Shown one piece after another: positions 1 to 7,203 of a stretch of 64,000 nucleotides of DNA. How positions within the stretch are numbered: the stretch's first letter is position 1; each line of letters opens with the position of its first letter. The stretch comes from Lactiplantibacillus plajomi (GTDB lineage: Bacteria > Bacillota > Bacilli > Lactobacillales > Lactobacillaceae), in the NCBI RefSeq assembly GCF_005405405.1, contig NZ_BJDZ01000002.1, forward strand, positions 1 to 64,000, read 5' to 3'. Both the position numbers and the translations under genes were made by a program. Under the pieces are notes generated by a model. The model worked only from the letters and a program-made list of their open reading frames with translations. It did not search any database and was not told where the DNA came from.

Positions 1-35
1 CGTTCGTCCTGAGCCAGGATCAAACTCTCAAATTA
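1..35 (-). rRNA. 16S ribosomal RNA, 5' end only (partial)
   Basis: The first bases are the reverse complement of the universal 16S 5' signature AGAGTTTGATCCTGGCTCAG, followed by GACGAACG. Only the first ~35 nt of the gene are inside the window, so the rRNA operon runs off the left edge on the minus strand. The exact mature 5' end (about position 33-36) is inferred by analogy with other 16S genes. Confidence 0.97.
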
Positions 36-100
36 ATGATGAGTTCTAAAAAGCTCATTTAAAGTTGTTCAAAAATTTATTTGCTAGCGAATTGACTTCG

Positions 101-145
101 CAAATGTTTGCTCTTGATTCAAGATCAAGAGACCCTACACATTTG
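101..145 (-). promoter_or_regulatory. rRNA leader hairpin (possible RNase III processing element)
   Basis: An inverted repeat of 8 bp (111-118 with 124-131, loop of 5) is nested in a further match, 101-106 with 140-145. It lies in the rRNA leader between the promoters and 16S, where processing stems are expected. The fold is read by eye; a role in processing is inferred. Confidence 0.45.
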
Positions 146-164
146 ATTCGTCGAAACTTTGTTC

Positions 165-178
165 AGTTTTCAAAGGTC
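165..178 (-). promoter_or_regulatory. boxA-like antitermination site in rRNA leader
   Basis: On the minus strand this reads GACCTTTGAAAACT, close to the Bacillus rrn boxA (TGCTCTTTGAAAACT). It lies about 130 nt upstream of 16S and downstream of all three promoters, the normal place for Nus-factor antitermination. Confidence 0.6.
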
Positions 179-215
179 TAATTCGTTAAGTTGATTAGCT
201 CAACACAACTGTTTT

Positions 216-244
216 ATAATAGCATCTCAATTAAAGCTTGTCAA
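216..244 (-). promoter_or_regulatory. rRNA promoter P1 (16S-proximal)
   Basis: Minus-strand -35 TTGACA (239-244), 17-bp spacer, -10 TATTAT (216-221). The -35 is a perfect consensus, as expected of a strong stable-RNA promoter. Confidence 0.85.
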
Positions 245-351
245 CAACTTTTTTCAAGTTATTGAATATCTATGCAATTGAGAAGCGGCTGATTTAATCA
301 CTTAACAACCGCCGTCGCAAGCCACTAAAGTGGTTCGCAACAACAAGATAT

Positions 352-380
352 ATCTTAGCATGCCATTCAAAGCCTGTCAA
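352..380 (-). promoter_or_regulatory. rRNA promoter P2
   Basis: Minus-strand -35 TTGACA (375-380), 17-bp spacer, -10 TAAGAT (352-357). The -10 and the bases after it (TAAGATATATCTTGT) are repeated almost exactly at P3, so the promoter modules look duplicated. Confidence 0.8.
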
Positions 381-487
381 CAAGTTTTTAACTCAATGAA
401 TATTTATTCATAGCCACTAAAAACTAGAAAAGATACTAACTCGTTGCTGTCAAGCCATTTACCGGCTCTCTCGCAGCGACAAGATAT

Positions 488-516
488 ATCTTATCAAGTA
501 TTACTATACAGGTCAA
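488..516 (-). promoter_or_regulatory. rRNA promoter P3 (most distal)
   Basis: Minus-strand -35 TTGACC (511-516), 17-bp spacer, -10 TAAGAT (488-493). It is the third promoter in tandem for the same 16S gene and starts only 15 bp past the stop of the neighbouring gene. Confidence 0.7.
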
Positions 517-530
517 GCCTAAATTACAAA

Positions 531-914
531 TTATTTATAAAAATCTTCCATTGGTGACGTCTGCCCTACGTTAACGCTACGGAATAACTCGTGTAACGCC
601 CGTGCTGGCACTAAAAACAGATTATGTTGTGCCAACCGTTGTTCAACTGCCGCCGTCATATTAACGTGATTAAACACGAATAGGTCAACCTTTTCATCGC
701 CAATCATCGCAATGCTCGAGTCGTATAACCGCAAACGATCAACTTCAATTCCAACTGAATGGCGTAGCTCATACAACATCGACGCTAATGGACTTTGCCC
801 GTCACGCACCGTTAAATGATAAAAACAGTACGCACCCTGCCGATCCTTAGTCACTAAAAACCGCGTTCCCTGTTCATCATTTTGAATAATTGTCCCGGCA
901 ACTTGCTTACTCAC
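531..914 (-). CDS. Nudix-like protein of unknown function, catalytic box not conserved
   Basis: 127 residues with a GTG start preceded by GAGGAGGG. It overlaps the stop of the S1-domain gene by 4 nt, so the two are probably translationally coupled. The N-terminal strand pattern (GTIIQND near residue 7, then FLVTKDR) and the helix at residues 40-56 (SPLASMLYELRHSVGI) resemble a Nudix fold, but the helix lacks the REUXEE glutamates needed to bind metal. Hydrolase activity is therefore unlikely; a binding or regulatory role is possible. The fold assignment is by eye and tentative. Transcription from 1394 leftwards probably covers both genes, and the gene ends 15 bp before rRNA promoter P3. Confidence 0.75.
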   Translation of the reverse strand: MSKQVAGTIIQNDEQGTRFLVTKDRQGAYCFYHLTVRDGQSPLASMLYELRHSVGIEVDRLRLYDSSIAMIGDEKVDLFVFNHVNMTAAVEQRLAQHNLFLVPARALHELFRSVNVGQTSPMEDFYK

Positions 915-1318
915 TTCACACCCTCCTCAGCATCTAACCGCTTTAACGAATCCGCAATCCAGCCGTCTAGGTGGGTTGCAATCGGTGTAAACCCAGCGTG
1001 GACGTGCCGATTGGTCCAAAAATGTTTATGCCTAAAGGTTTTATAAATCTCCAAATCACTAGTAGTGTGATGCGGTTGCTGTTCAACGCAGCGTAACGAC
1101 AGACTAATCTTGCCGGTGTACTCGTCAATATCTAAAATGATGACGTCAACCGTCTGGCCAACCTTCAAAAAGTCGCCAATGCTCTTAACGTAGCCTTCAT
1201 GACATTCTGAAATGTGAATCAATCCCTGGTGATCAGCATCCAGTGTGACAAATGCCCCGTATGGTTGAATGCCCGTAATCCGTCCGTGGACCCGCATTCC
1301 AATTCGATAGTTACTCAT
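911..1318 (-). CDS. cvfD: S1 domain RNA-binding protein, CvfD/YugI (GSP13) family
   Basis: 135 residues. Residues 1-75 form one S1 RNA-binding domain: YRIGMRVHGRITGIQPYGAFV, DHQGLIHISE, VDVIILDID, GKISLSLR. The remaining ~60 residues are a basic C-terminal tail typical of the YugI/CvfD/general stress protein 13 family, which associates with the small ribosomal subunit and regulates expression after transcription in Firmicutes. ATG start preceded by GGAGTCGTT. It is the first gene of a two-gene operon with the Nudix-like gene. An inverted repeat TCACG-AATAA-CGTGA (1335-1349) lies in the 5' leader. Confidence 0.88.
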   Translation of the reverse strand: MSNYRIGMRVHGRITGIQPYGAFVTLDADHQGLIHISECHEGYVKSIGDFLKVGQTVDVIILDIDEYTGKISLSLRCVEQQPHHTTSDLEIYKTFRHKHFWTNRHVHAGFTPIATHLDGWIADSLKRLDAEEGVK

Positions 1319-1366
1319 AACGACTCCTTTCCACTCACGAATAACGTGAACTTAATAATTGTAAAT

Positions 1367-1394
1367 ATTATACCCTGAATAAGCATTTTTTCAA
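1367..1394 (-). promoter_or_regulatory. promoter of the S1-protein operon
   Basis: Minus-strand -35 TTGAAA (1389-1394), 16-bp spacer, -10 TATAAT (1367-1372), about 50 nt upstream of the ATG at 1318. Confidence 0.65.
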
Positions 1395-1424
1395 AATCCG
1401 CTCATCTCTGCTTCCAAACTAAAA

Positions 1425-1456
1425 GGGACGCTCCCTTAACGGAAAACGTCCCTCCG
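1425..1456 (-). terminator. terminator after the cyclophilin gene
   Basis: GGGACG (1447-1452 read on the minus strand) pairs with CGTCCC (1425-1430), followed on the minus strand by TTTTAG. The stem is short and the U-run modest. Confidence 0.5.
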
Positions 1457-1460
1457 AACA

Positions 1461-2045
1461 CTAATCATCAATAGTAATCGTTTCAATCACAACGTCTTTG
1501 ACCGGCTTATCCTGCATGCCGGTCTTCATCGCCGCGATCTTATCAACAACGTCCATTCCTTGACTAACCGCACCGAAAACGGTGTGGCGGAAATCTAACC
1601 ACGGCGTCCCACCATTACCATAAGCGGCAATGATTTCGTCGGGATAGCCCGCTTGTTTCATCTGATCAGCCATCCCAGCGTCTAACTGTGGCTTTTGAAC
1701 GATGAAGAATTGGCTACCATTAGTGTTCGGACCCGCGTTCGCCATTGATAAAGCACCACGTAAGTTGAACACTTCTTGTGAAAATTCATCTTCAAACGGT
1801 TGGCCCCAAATGCTCTCGCCGCCCATGCCAGTACCGGTCGGATCGCCACCCTGAATCATAAAATCAGGAATGACCCGGTGAAAGATGATGCCATCGTAAT
1901 AGCCCTTCTTTGCTAAACTAACAAAGTTTTCAACACTTTTAGGGGCTTGTTCAGGAAATAACTGAACAAAAATGTCACCCGCGTTGGTTTTAATCGTTGC
2001 TTTCGGTCCCTTGACCTGCGCTAAATCTAATTGTGGATACGCCAC
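1461..2045 (-). CDS. ppiB: peptidyl-prolyl cis-trans isomerase, cyclophilin type
   Basis: 194 residues from the GTG at 2045, chosen because GGGTGA lies 6 nt upstream; an in-frame extension to 2087 has no better site. It is a cyclophilin domain throughout: [57 protein letters not shown] and HTVFGAV carry the catalytic Arg and the substrate-binding Gln/Phe. No signal peptide is seen, so it should act in the cytoplasm as a folding helper. Monocistronic, with its own terminator. Confidence 0.95.
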   Translation of the reverse strand: MAYPQLDLAQVKGPKATIKTNAGDIFVQLFPEQAPKSVENFVSLAKKGYYDGIIFHRVIPDFMIQGGDPTGTGMGGESIWGQPFEDEFSQEVFNLRGALSMANAGPNTNGSQFFIVQKPQLDAGMADQMKQAGYPDEIIAAYGNGGTPWLDFRHTVFGAVSQGMDVVDKIAAMKTGMQDKPVKDVVIETITIDD

Positions 2046-2212
2046 AAAAATCACCCGTTTTCTACATAGATTACCTCGATAATACAAGAGAAGCCGCTTA
2101 AAAGCTAGTAATTTGTTAGGTTTTCGTAGCGATTAGGCGCTTGCCATAGTAATTTCAGCCTTTTTCTGCTATCCTCGGTAACAGCATAAGTCAGACATTT
2201 ATGGAGGTAACC

Positions 2213-2872
2213 ATGAGTTTTCTAATTGATTTCGTGCTTCACATTGATGAACACTTAGTCACCATTGTTAACAGCTTTGGGATTTGGACCTATCTAATCC
2301 TTTTTGCCATTATTTTCATTGAAACCGGCGCGGTAATCTTACCGTTCCTCCCGGGGGACTCGCTGCTCTTCGCCGCCTGTGCCCTGGCGGCTAACCCGAC
2401 TTACGGGCTGCACGTCTGGTCGTTTATCGCGCTCTTCTTAGTGGCCGCCCTGGCTGGAGACTCGCTAAACTTCTGGATTGGCCATTCACTCGGTGAACGC
2501 CTCACCCAGACATCCTGGTTTGGTCGCCTGATCAATCAGAAGCAACTTGCGAAGTCGGAGAAGTTCTTCGAAAAACACGGCGGTATCACCGTCACAATCG
2601 CCCGCTTCATGCCAATCATCCGGACCTTTGTCCCGTTCGTCGCAGCTAGCAGTCGGATGGCTTACACGCAGTTCATCCGCTACAACGTGATTGGCTGCAT
2701 CCTCTGGGTCATACTCTGTTGCGGTGGCGGTTACTTCTTTGGTAACATTCCCTTCGTTAAAGCCCACTTTTCCTTCGTCGTTCTCGGTATTATCCTGGTT
2801 TCACTCATTCCGGCTATCTTATCGGCCCTGCGCGCACGGCTCGGTAAAGTGCCCGCCAATGACGAAGATTAA
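2213..2872 (+). CDS. DedA family membrane protein
   Basis: 219 residues from the ATG at 2213, which has GGAGGTAACC directly upstream. Several hydrophobic segments surround the DedA/SNARE-associated core: ETGAVILPFLPGDSLLF (residues 38-54), GDSLNFWIGHSLG and the signature FEKHGGITVTIARFMPIIRT followed by VPFVAASSRM. The family maintains envelope homeostasis, and some members act as polyprenyl-phosphate or phospholipid flippases; which substrate applies here cannot be said. It stands alone on the plus strand, convergent with the TIGR01906 gene and sharing a two-way terminator with it. Confidence 0.93.
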   Translation: MSFLIDFVLHIDEHLVTIVNSFGIWTYLILFAIIFIETGAVILPFLPGDSLLFAACALAANPTYGLHVWSFIALFLVAALAGDSLNFWIGHSLGERLTQTSWFGRLINQKQLAKSEKFFEKHGGITVTIARFMPIIRTFVPFVAASSRMAYTQFIRYNVIGCILWVILCCGGGYFFGNIPFVKAHFSFVVLGIILVSLIPAILSALRARLGKVPANDED

Positions 2873-2876
2873 TTCA

Positions 2877-2917
2877 AAAATAGCGTTGCTAGCTCATCAC
2901 TAGCAACGCTATTTTTT
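2877..2917. terminator. bidirectional terminator between dedA and the TIGR01906 gene
   Basis: Perfect 12-bp stem (2881-2892 with 2900-2911, 7-nt loop), with a run of A on the left and of T on the right, so it can serve both convergent genes. Confidence 0.9.
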
Positions 2918-3549
2918 TAATCAAGTGCCGTTTTACCAACGGACAATAGGTAGGCAAACGCCCACTCAATAATGATGAACGCCAGCACAAAACACTGTAA
3001 GAAAAACGTGTCTGGTAAGACCAGTATGATTCGGTCGACTAACGGATCAAATAACCAGTCCGAGTTACGAAACAACACCCGGTGGAAGAAAACGAAAAAC
3101 TGGTCAAAATTAACCGCCATCATGGCAACGACGACCGGGGGAACCCACAGCGCCGCCTGCATTGGCAAAATCAACCGCCACAGCTGCCGCGATTTTTTGA
3201 GATCCCGCCAAAAGTAATAGCAGACCACGCTCGTCACGATAAACACCGCGTACGTCAGCATAAACAGCTGCTTAACATCGGCGAAGTGGCCCAACGCCGC
3301 CGCTGAATCCGTAAAATCAGTCATTTTTAACCGGCTGACCCACGGGAAATTTAGGTACGCGAGCAGTTGATAGTAATTTTGCATCAGCCGACCCAACGAT
3401 AAGTTGACGACCGCCCCTAACTTTTGACTGGTGGCGTTTAGCCAATACAGCCAACTAGCATTGATCGTCAAAATAACGGTCCCACTGATCAACCACAAGT
3501 AAAGGCCGAGCCACTGGCCCCACTGTTTAACTTTATTTAACCACACCAT
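2917..3549 (-). CDS. TIGR01906 family integral membrane protein
   Basis: About 210 residues from the ATG at 3549; upstream in-frame starts would reach further into the preceding gene. Four to five hydrophobic segments are visible (near residues 10-30, 95-112, 130-148 and 180-205) with a short soluble stretch between the first two containing FADVKQLF. This matches the TIGR01906 (DUF1461) family, known from position and membrane topology but without an assigned biochemical role. It overlaps the 3' end of the HAD phosphatase gene by 17 nt, the standard arrangement in lactobacilli. Confidence 0.85.
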   Translation of the reverse strand: MVWLNKVKQWGQWLGLYLWLISGTVILTINASWLYWLNATSQKLGAVVNLSLGRLMQNYYQLLAYLNFPWVSRLKMTDFTDSAAALGHFADVKQLFMLTYAVFIVTSVVCYYFWRDLKKSRQLWRLILPMQAALWVPPVVVAMMAVNFDQFFVFFHRVLFRNSDWLFDPLVDRIILVLPDTFFLQCFVLAFIIIEWAFAYLLSVGKTALD

Positions 3550-4324
3550 TTTCCAAATCCCATTCATCGAGTGAGTTAACAACTTGCGTCGGCTGAACCG
3601 CCTGCTTAGCCACTAGTTCCGGGGTCGACACCCCCGTATAAACCAACAGTGAATCCATCTTAAAATTAATGGCTGCCGAAATATCGGTCATGTAGTTATC
3701 ACCGACCATAACACAGTCGCACTTATCCAGCCCAATTCGCTGGACGGCCTTTTCCATAATGATCGTCTCGGGTTTACCGACATAGGTCGCCTTTTGCTGG
3801 GTCGCCCGCTCGACCATCGCAATCACCGAACCAGCTCCCGGCACTAAGCCCCGCTCATTTGGCAAGTTCGTATCGGCGTTGGTACCGATAAACTTCGCTC
3901 CGCGCTTAATCGCTAACGTTGCGAGTTCAAACTTATGGTAAGTGGCATCATAGTCAAGTCCAACAATCACGTAACGCGGTGTCACTTCGTTAAACTTAAA
4001 GCCCTTATCCAACATGGCACCCTTTAAACCAAGCTCGCCGATCACGTACATCGTCTTTTCACCGGCCCCCGCTAACTCGGTCACGTAGTCCGCAGTCGCC
4101 AAAGCCGCCGTGTACACGTGGTCCGGGGTTACGTGGATGTCGTGGTTCGTTGCCAAGTTTTCCGCAACGTCCGCCGGTGACTTGGTCGTATTATTGGTAA
4201 CCAACAAAAAATCCGTGCCACTGGCCTGCAAGCGTTCAATAAAACGCTTGGCCGCGGGAATCCGTTCCCGACCGCGGTAAACCGTTCCGTCTAAATCAAT
4301 TAAATATCCCTTATACTTACCCAA
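3533..4324 (-). CDS. TIGR01457 family HAD-type phosphatase (NagD/YutF-like)
   Basis: 263 residues. The HAD motifs are present: DLDGT near residue 11 (nucleophile), LLVTNNTTKSP near 41-51, the lysine of GKPETII near 180 and GDNYMTD near 200. A C2-type cap of NagD type lies between motifs II and III. It probably dephosphorylates small phosphometabolites such as sugar phosphates or nucleotides; the substrate is not evident. The start is TTG with GAGAGGG 8 nt upstream. Operon order is yunD-like, yutD, this gene, TIGR01906. Confidence 0.92.
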   Translation of the reverse strand: MGKYKGYLIDLDGTVYRGRERIPAAKRFIERLQASGTDFLLVTNNTTKSPADVAENLATNHDIHVTPDHVYTAALATADYVTELAGAGEKTMYVIGELGLKGAMLDKGFKFNEVTPRYVIVGLDYDATYHKFELATLAIKRGAKFIGTNADTNLPNERGLVPGAGSVIAMVERATQQKATYVGKPETIIMEKAVQRIGLDKCDCVMVGDNYMTDISAAINFKMDSLLVYTGVSTPELVAKQAVQPTQVVNSLDEWDLENGVVK

Positions 4325-4338
4325 TCAAAAATCCCTCT

Positions 4339-4968
4339 CTACTTCTGGCGAATTGTAAAGTGCCGCTTTGCACTCGCCTGCTTACTTGTCTTGACCTGCT
4401 TCCCACTACCCGGTTTAACCTTTGCGGGAGTCCGCTTTTTCTCGGTAAACGGTGCGGCCTTCTGCTTAGTCGTAAAGTTACGCCCCTTACGCCGTTGCTG
4501 TTTACTGCGGCTGCTTGCCCGGGTGCTGCGCGAACGGGAATGCCCATTGCCGCCACGTTTATGCCGCCGTTCATCCTTACGCGGGTGCGCCGACCGTTTT
4601 GGTTTGATGACCCGTTCATTTTTCAAAATAAAGTAAGCACAGCCAAAATTACAGTATTCGTACAAATAATCCTGAACGGCACCGATGGTCTGGGCCCGCT
4701 GCACATCCTTCATGTCGTCCCGATAAAAACCTTTCAGTCGTAACTGTTCAAAGCCCCAGTCCCCCACAACGTAATCGTATTTGTTCAGGATTGGGCTAAA
4801 GCGTTCAACAAACTTGTCCAAGACGAACGCCTGGTGATAGTCATAAACAATTTCAAACGGGTGTTTATTGACCTCAACGTGGGTCTTGTCAGTCCGGAGA
4901 CCGTGATATAAATTTTTTCGCCGTTCAGCTTGCTGTTCAGCTAATTCGTCAATATGTTCGCGATTCAC
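4339..4968 (-). CDS. yutD: YutD family protein with long basic C-terminal tail
   Basis: 209 residues. Residues ~20-120 are the conserved YutD core (VVGDWGFEQLRLKGFY, IGAVQDYLYEYCNFGCAYFILKN). From ~125 to the end is a low-complexity Arg/Lys/Ser-rich tail, strongly basic, which could bind nucleic acid. YutD itself has no firmly established function. It sits 15 nt downstream of the metallophosphatase gene and 14 nt upstream of the HAD gene. Confidence 0.88.
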   Translation of the reverse strand: MNREHIDELAEQQAERRKNLYHGLRTDKTHVEVNKHPFEIVYDYHQAFVLDKFVERFSPILNKYDYVVGDWGFEQLRLKGFYRDDMKDVQRAQTIGAVQDYLYEYCNFGCAYFILKNERVIKPKRSAHPRKDERRHKRGGNGHSRSRSTRASSRSKQQRRKGRNFTTKQKAAPFTEKKRTPAKVKPGSGKQVKTSKQASAKRHFTIRQK

Positions 4969-4983
4969 ACGGACACCACCTTT

Positions 4984-6384
4984 CTATGTTAACGGCCACT
5001 TTGCCGACAAATAGTCACCAACGACCGTCCGCAAAAATGCGTCAAATAAAATTTCTGTCCGCCCACTAATGTTAATGGTCGGGAAGAACGGGATAAAGAG
5101 GTGGTGATCCAACAACGCGATTTGATACTCACGTTCGAAGTCTACCGCCGTCCCGTTCACTAATAATCGATGTTGTTCAGGTTGCCACTCCAACCCTTGG
5201 TACTGAATATAGCCAAAAACCTGACCGCGAAAGCCCATTCCTTGAATATGGTACTTATTCAAAAATGGTCGCACTAATTCCATTTCATAAACGAGTCGCC
5301 AGAGGTCGCGGCCCTTTAAGGTGACCCGAATCACGTGCATGGCGTGCGGTAACATCGTGTGTAAATCATTACGATTAACCGTTCCCGCCGGTAAATCACG
5401 CATAAACAGCCCGCCGTTCAGCATGCCCAGTTCGGTACCGGCATAGGCCGTAATCGCTTCAAGGCCGAGCGCCGTCAACTGACTAGCGTGGTGCCAGTGC
5501 GGGCGTAATTGCGCCGGTGAGCGGGCAATCACCCGGTCAGTTAGTAACTGGGCACCGTAACGTTGCCACCGAGTAATTTCGTCCTGATCGGTTGGCATGG
5601 CCGGCAAATCCGTCGTCGTCACCGTGGCCGCGTTGGCTGCCGTCACCCGATGTTGCTCATCTAACGTCAACGTAATTTTACCCACATGCTGCCCGTACTT
5701 ACCGGCCGCCGCGAGTAAAACGCCGTGATCTAATTCACCGTTAACTAATAAGTGGTGAGTATGACTACCAATAATGACGTCAATCGTTGGAAAATGTTTC
5801 GCCAACCAGCGGTCAACGTTGAGTCCGAGGTGCGATAGAACCACTAAGACGTCGAATTGCCCCGCGTAAGCGCGTAACAACTCGGGTAGTCGGTCCGAAA
5901 CGCGTTGCGGCGTCCAACCATTCAACGGGTAGGTCATCGTAAACGGTGCCGTGAACGCCAGCAAGAGGACCCGCGTCCCGGATGCCGTCGTAATAATTTT
6001 TGCCGGCTGGGCCCAATCCGGTTGCTGACCCGTCCGCGCGTCCACCAGGTTATCCAAAACAACGTCAAAATTGGCGTCCTGATATAACCGGTCCAACTCC
6101 GTGTGGGTCAACCCCAGGCCTTCATTATTACCGATCGTCACGGCGTCGTACTTAATTTGGTTTAACAGTTCAACGTTAGCCCGACCACGCGTCGCCTCCG
6201 ACAGCGGGTGGGCCCGGTCGACCGCGTCGCCCAAATCGACCGTGATTACTGCCCGACCGGTTTCACGGCTGATCATTTGCTGATCCAGCAAGTAACGCCG
6301 AATTCGCGGCCAGTTTTCAAAGTGTGAGTGGATATCGTTCGTATGCAAAATCGTGATGGCTTCACTCAAGTCCGTCGCTCCCAT
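4984..6384 (-). CDS. bifunctional metallophosphatase / 5'-nucleotidase (YunD-like)
   Basis: 466 residues with no signal peptide or anchor, so probably cytoplasmic, unlike secreted UshA. The N-terminal metallophosphoesterase domain shows ILHTNDIHSHFENW, DLGDAVDR, TIGNNEG, VVLSHLG and GSHTHH as metal ligands. The C-terminal 5'-nucleotidase substrate domain has GTELGMLNGGLFMRDLPAG and NRNDLHTMLPH. The family cleaves nucleotides or nucleotide sugars; the physiological substrate is not clear. The ATG has GGAG 7 nt upstream. First gene of the four-gene yutD cluster. Confidence 0.92.
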   Translation of the reverse strand: MGATDLSEAITILHTNDIHSHFENWPRIRRYLLDQQMISRETGRAVITVDLGDAVDRAHPLSEATRGRANVELLNQIKYDAVTIGNNEGLGLTHTELDRLYQDANFDVVLDNLVDARTGQQPDWAQPAKIITTASGTRVLLLAFTAPFTMTYPLNGWTPQRVSDRLPELLRAYAGQFDVLVVLSHLGLNVDRWLAKHFPTIDVIIGSHTHHLLVNGELDHGVLLAAAGKYGQHVGKITLTLDEQHRVTAANAATVTTTDLPAMPTDQDEITRWQRYGAQLLTDRVIARSPAQLRPHWHHASQLTALGLEAITAYAGTELGMLNGGLFMRDLPAGTVNRNDLHTMLPHAMHVIRVTLKGRDLWRLVYEMELVRPFLNKYHIQGMGFRGQVFGYIQYQGLEWQPEQHRLLVNGTAVDFEREYQIALLDHHLFIPFFPTINISGRTEILFDAFLRTVVGDYLSAKWPLT

Positions 6385-6433
6385 CCATTATCTCCGTTAA
6401 TCCTAAAGCATTCACCAACCCCGGTCAAGCACC

Positions 6434-7042
6434 CTACCGCCGTTTAGCAAAATCAACCGTTTTACCGGTGACCATCTGCTCAATTTCGGCTAACGAAAAC
6501 GGCGCACCAAACGGGACGGAATGGTCTAAATAGTCAGTTTCGGGCGTGTCAACTCCCACGTTGATGTTCTCCTTCGCGTTGACGGCGTAATGGTGGATGT
6601 GACCGTGCAAGTTGATAATCTGCTTAACGATCCCCAACATCATCGGGTAATGGGTCATGTAATATTGCCGGTGATCATACTTGATCAGTACGCCCACGTC
6701 GTGAAACTCATATTTGGGTTGTCCGTTTACCTGCGGGTCATGCGCCGCTAAGTACTTAAAGAAAGCGCGTGAATCGTGGTTACCCTTAATAAACACGATT
6801 TTACCGTTCAACTGACTTAGAATGGCCGCGACCCGTTGATAGGACAGCTTCGCTGGTCGCGTAAAATACAGGGCAACGTCCCCGAGGTGATAAACCGTGT
6901 CCCGGTCCGTCACGCGGGCGTTCCAATGATCAATAATTGTCTGATTCATCGTCGCAACGTCGGCAAACGGCCGCGGCGCAAAGTCGTTCATCCCCAACAA
7001 GTCAGCGTGATAAAAATGCGTATCAGAAGTAAAATATTGCAT
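6434..7042 (-). CDS. metallophosphoesterase of the calcineurin-like superfamily
   Basis: 202 residues. Metal-binding motifs run in order: SDTHFYHAD (5-13), YHLGDVAL (~51), FIKGNHDS (~88), MTHYPMM (~130) and LHGHIHHYA (~145). It resembles the small bacterial/phage-type metallophosphatases whose substrates are largely unknown. GAGG precedes the ATG. It lies about 50 nt upstream of the YunD-like gene and may be cotranscribed with it. Confidence 0.9.
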   Translation of the reverse strand: MQYFTSDTHFYHADLLGMNDFAPRPFADVATMNQTIIDHWNARVTDRDTVYHLGDVALYFTRPAKLSYQRVAAILSQLNGKIVFIKGNHDSRAFFKYLAAHDPQVNGQPKYEFHDVGVLIKYDHRQYYMTHYPMMLGIVKQIINLHGHIHHYAVNAKENINVGVDTPETDYLDHSVPFGAPFSLAEIEQMVTGKTVDFAKRR

Positions 7043-7147
7043 CGTTCAACCTCGATTCCGAATAAGTTTAGTTAGCTTTAATTGTACCGCTAGTTGCTAA
7101 AAAGCGCACCGCTGACTACGGCGCAAGTTTCGCCAACGGAACGTAAA

Positions 7148-7173
7148 GAAGCTGTGGCTTTAGCCACAGCTTC
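7148..7173 (-). terminator. probable terminator after the amino acid permease
   Basis: 12-bp palindromic arms (7148-7159 and 7162-7173) lie 30 nt past the stop. The U-run on the minus strand is weak (TTTACG), so efficiency is uncertain. Confidence 0.5.
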
Positions 7174-7203
7174 ACTAAACTAAATTTAATTGTTTAAGTT
7201 TAA

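Noticed and set aside
1-530. Repeated segments in the rRNA leader as a possible CRISPR or small-RNA array
   Set aside because: They are promoter modules with -35/-10 boxes and unequal intervening sequence, with no conserved direct repeat and spacer pattern.
2486-3306. Overlapping ORFs on the opposite strand of dedA and of the TIGR01906 gene
   Set aside because: No ribosome binding sites, no recognisable domains, fully inside well-supported genes.
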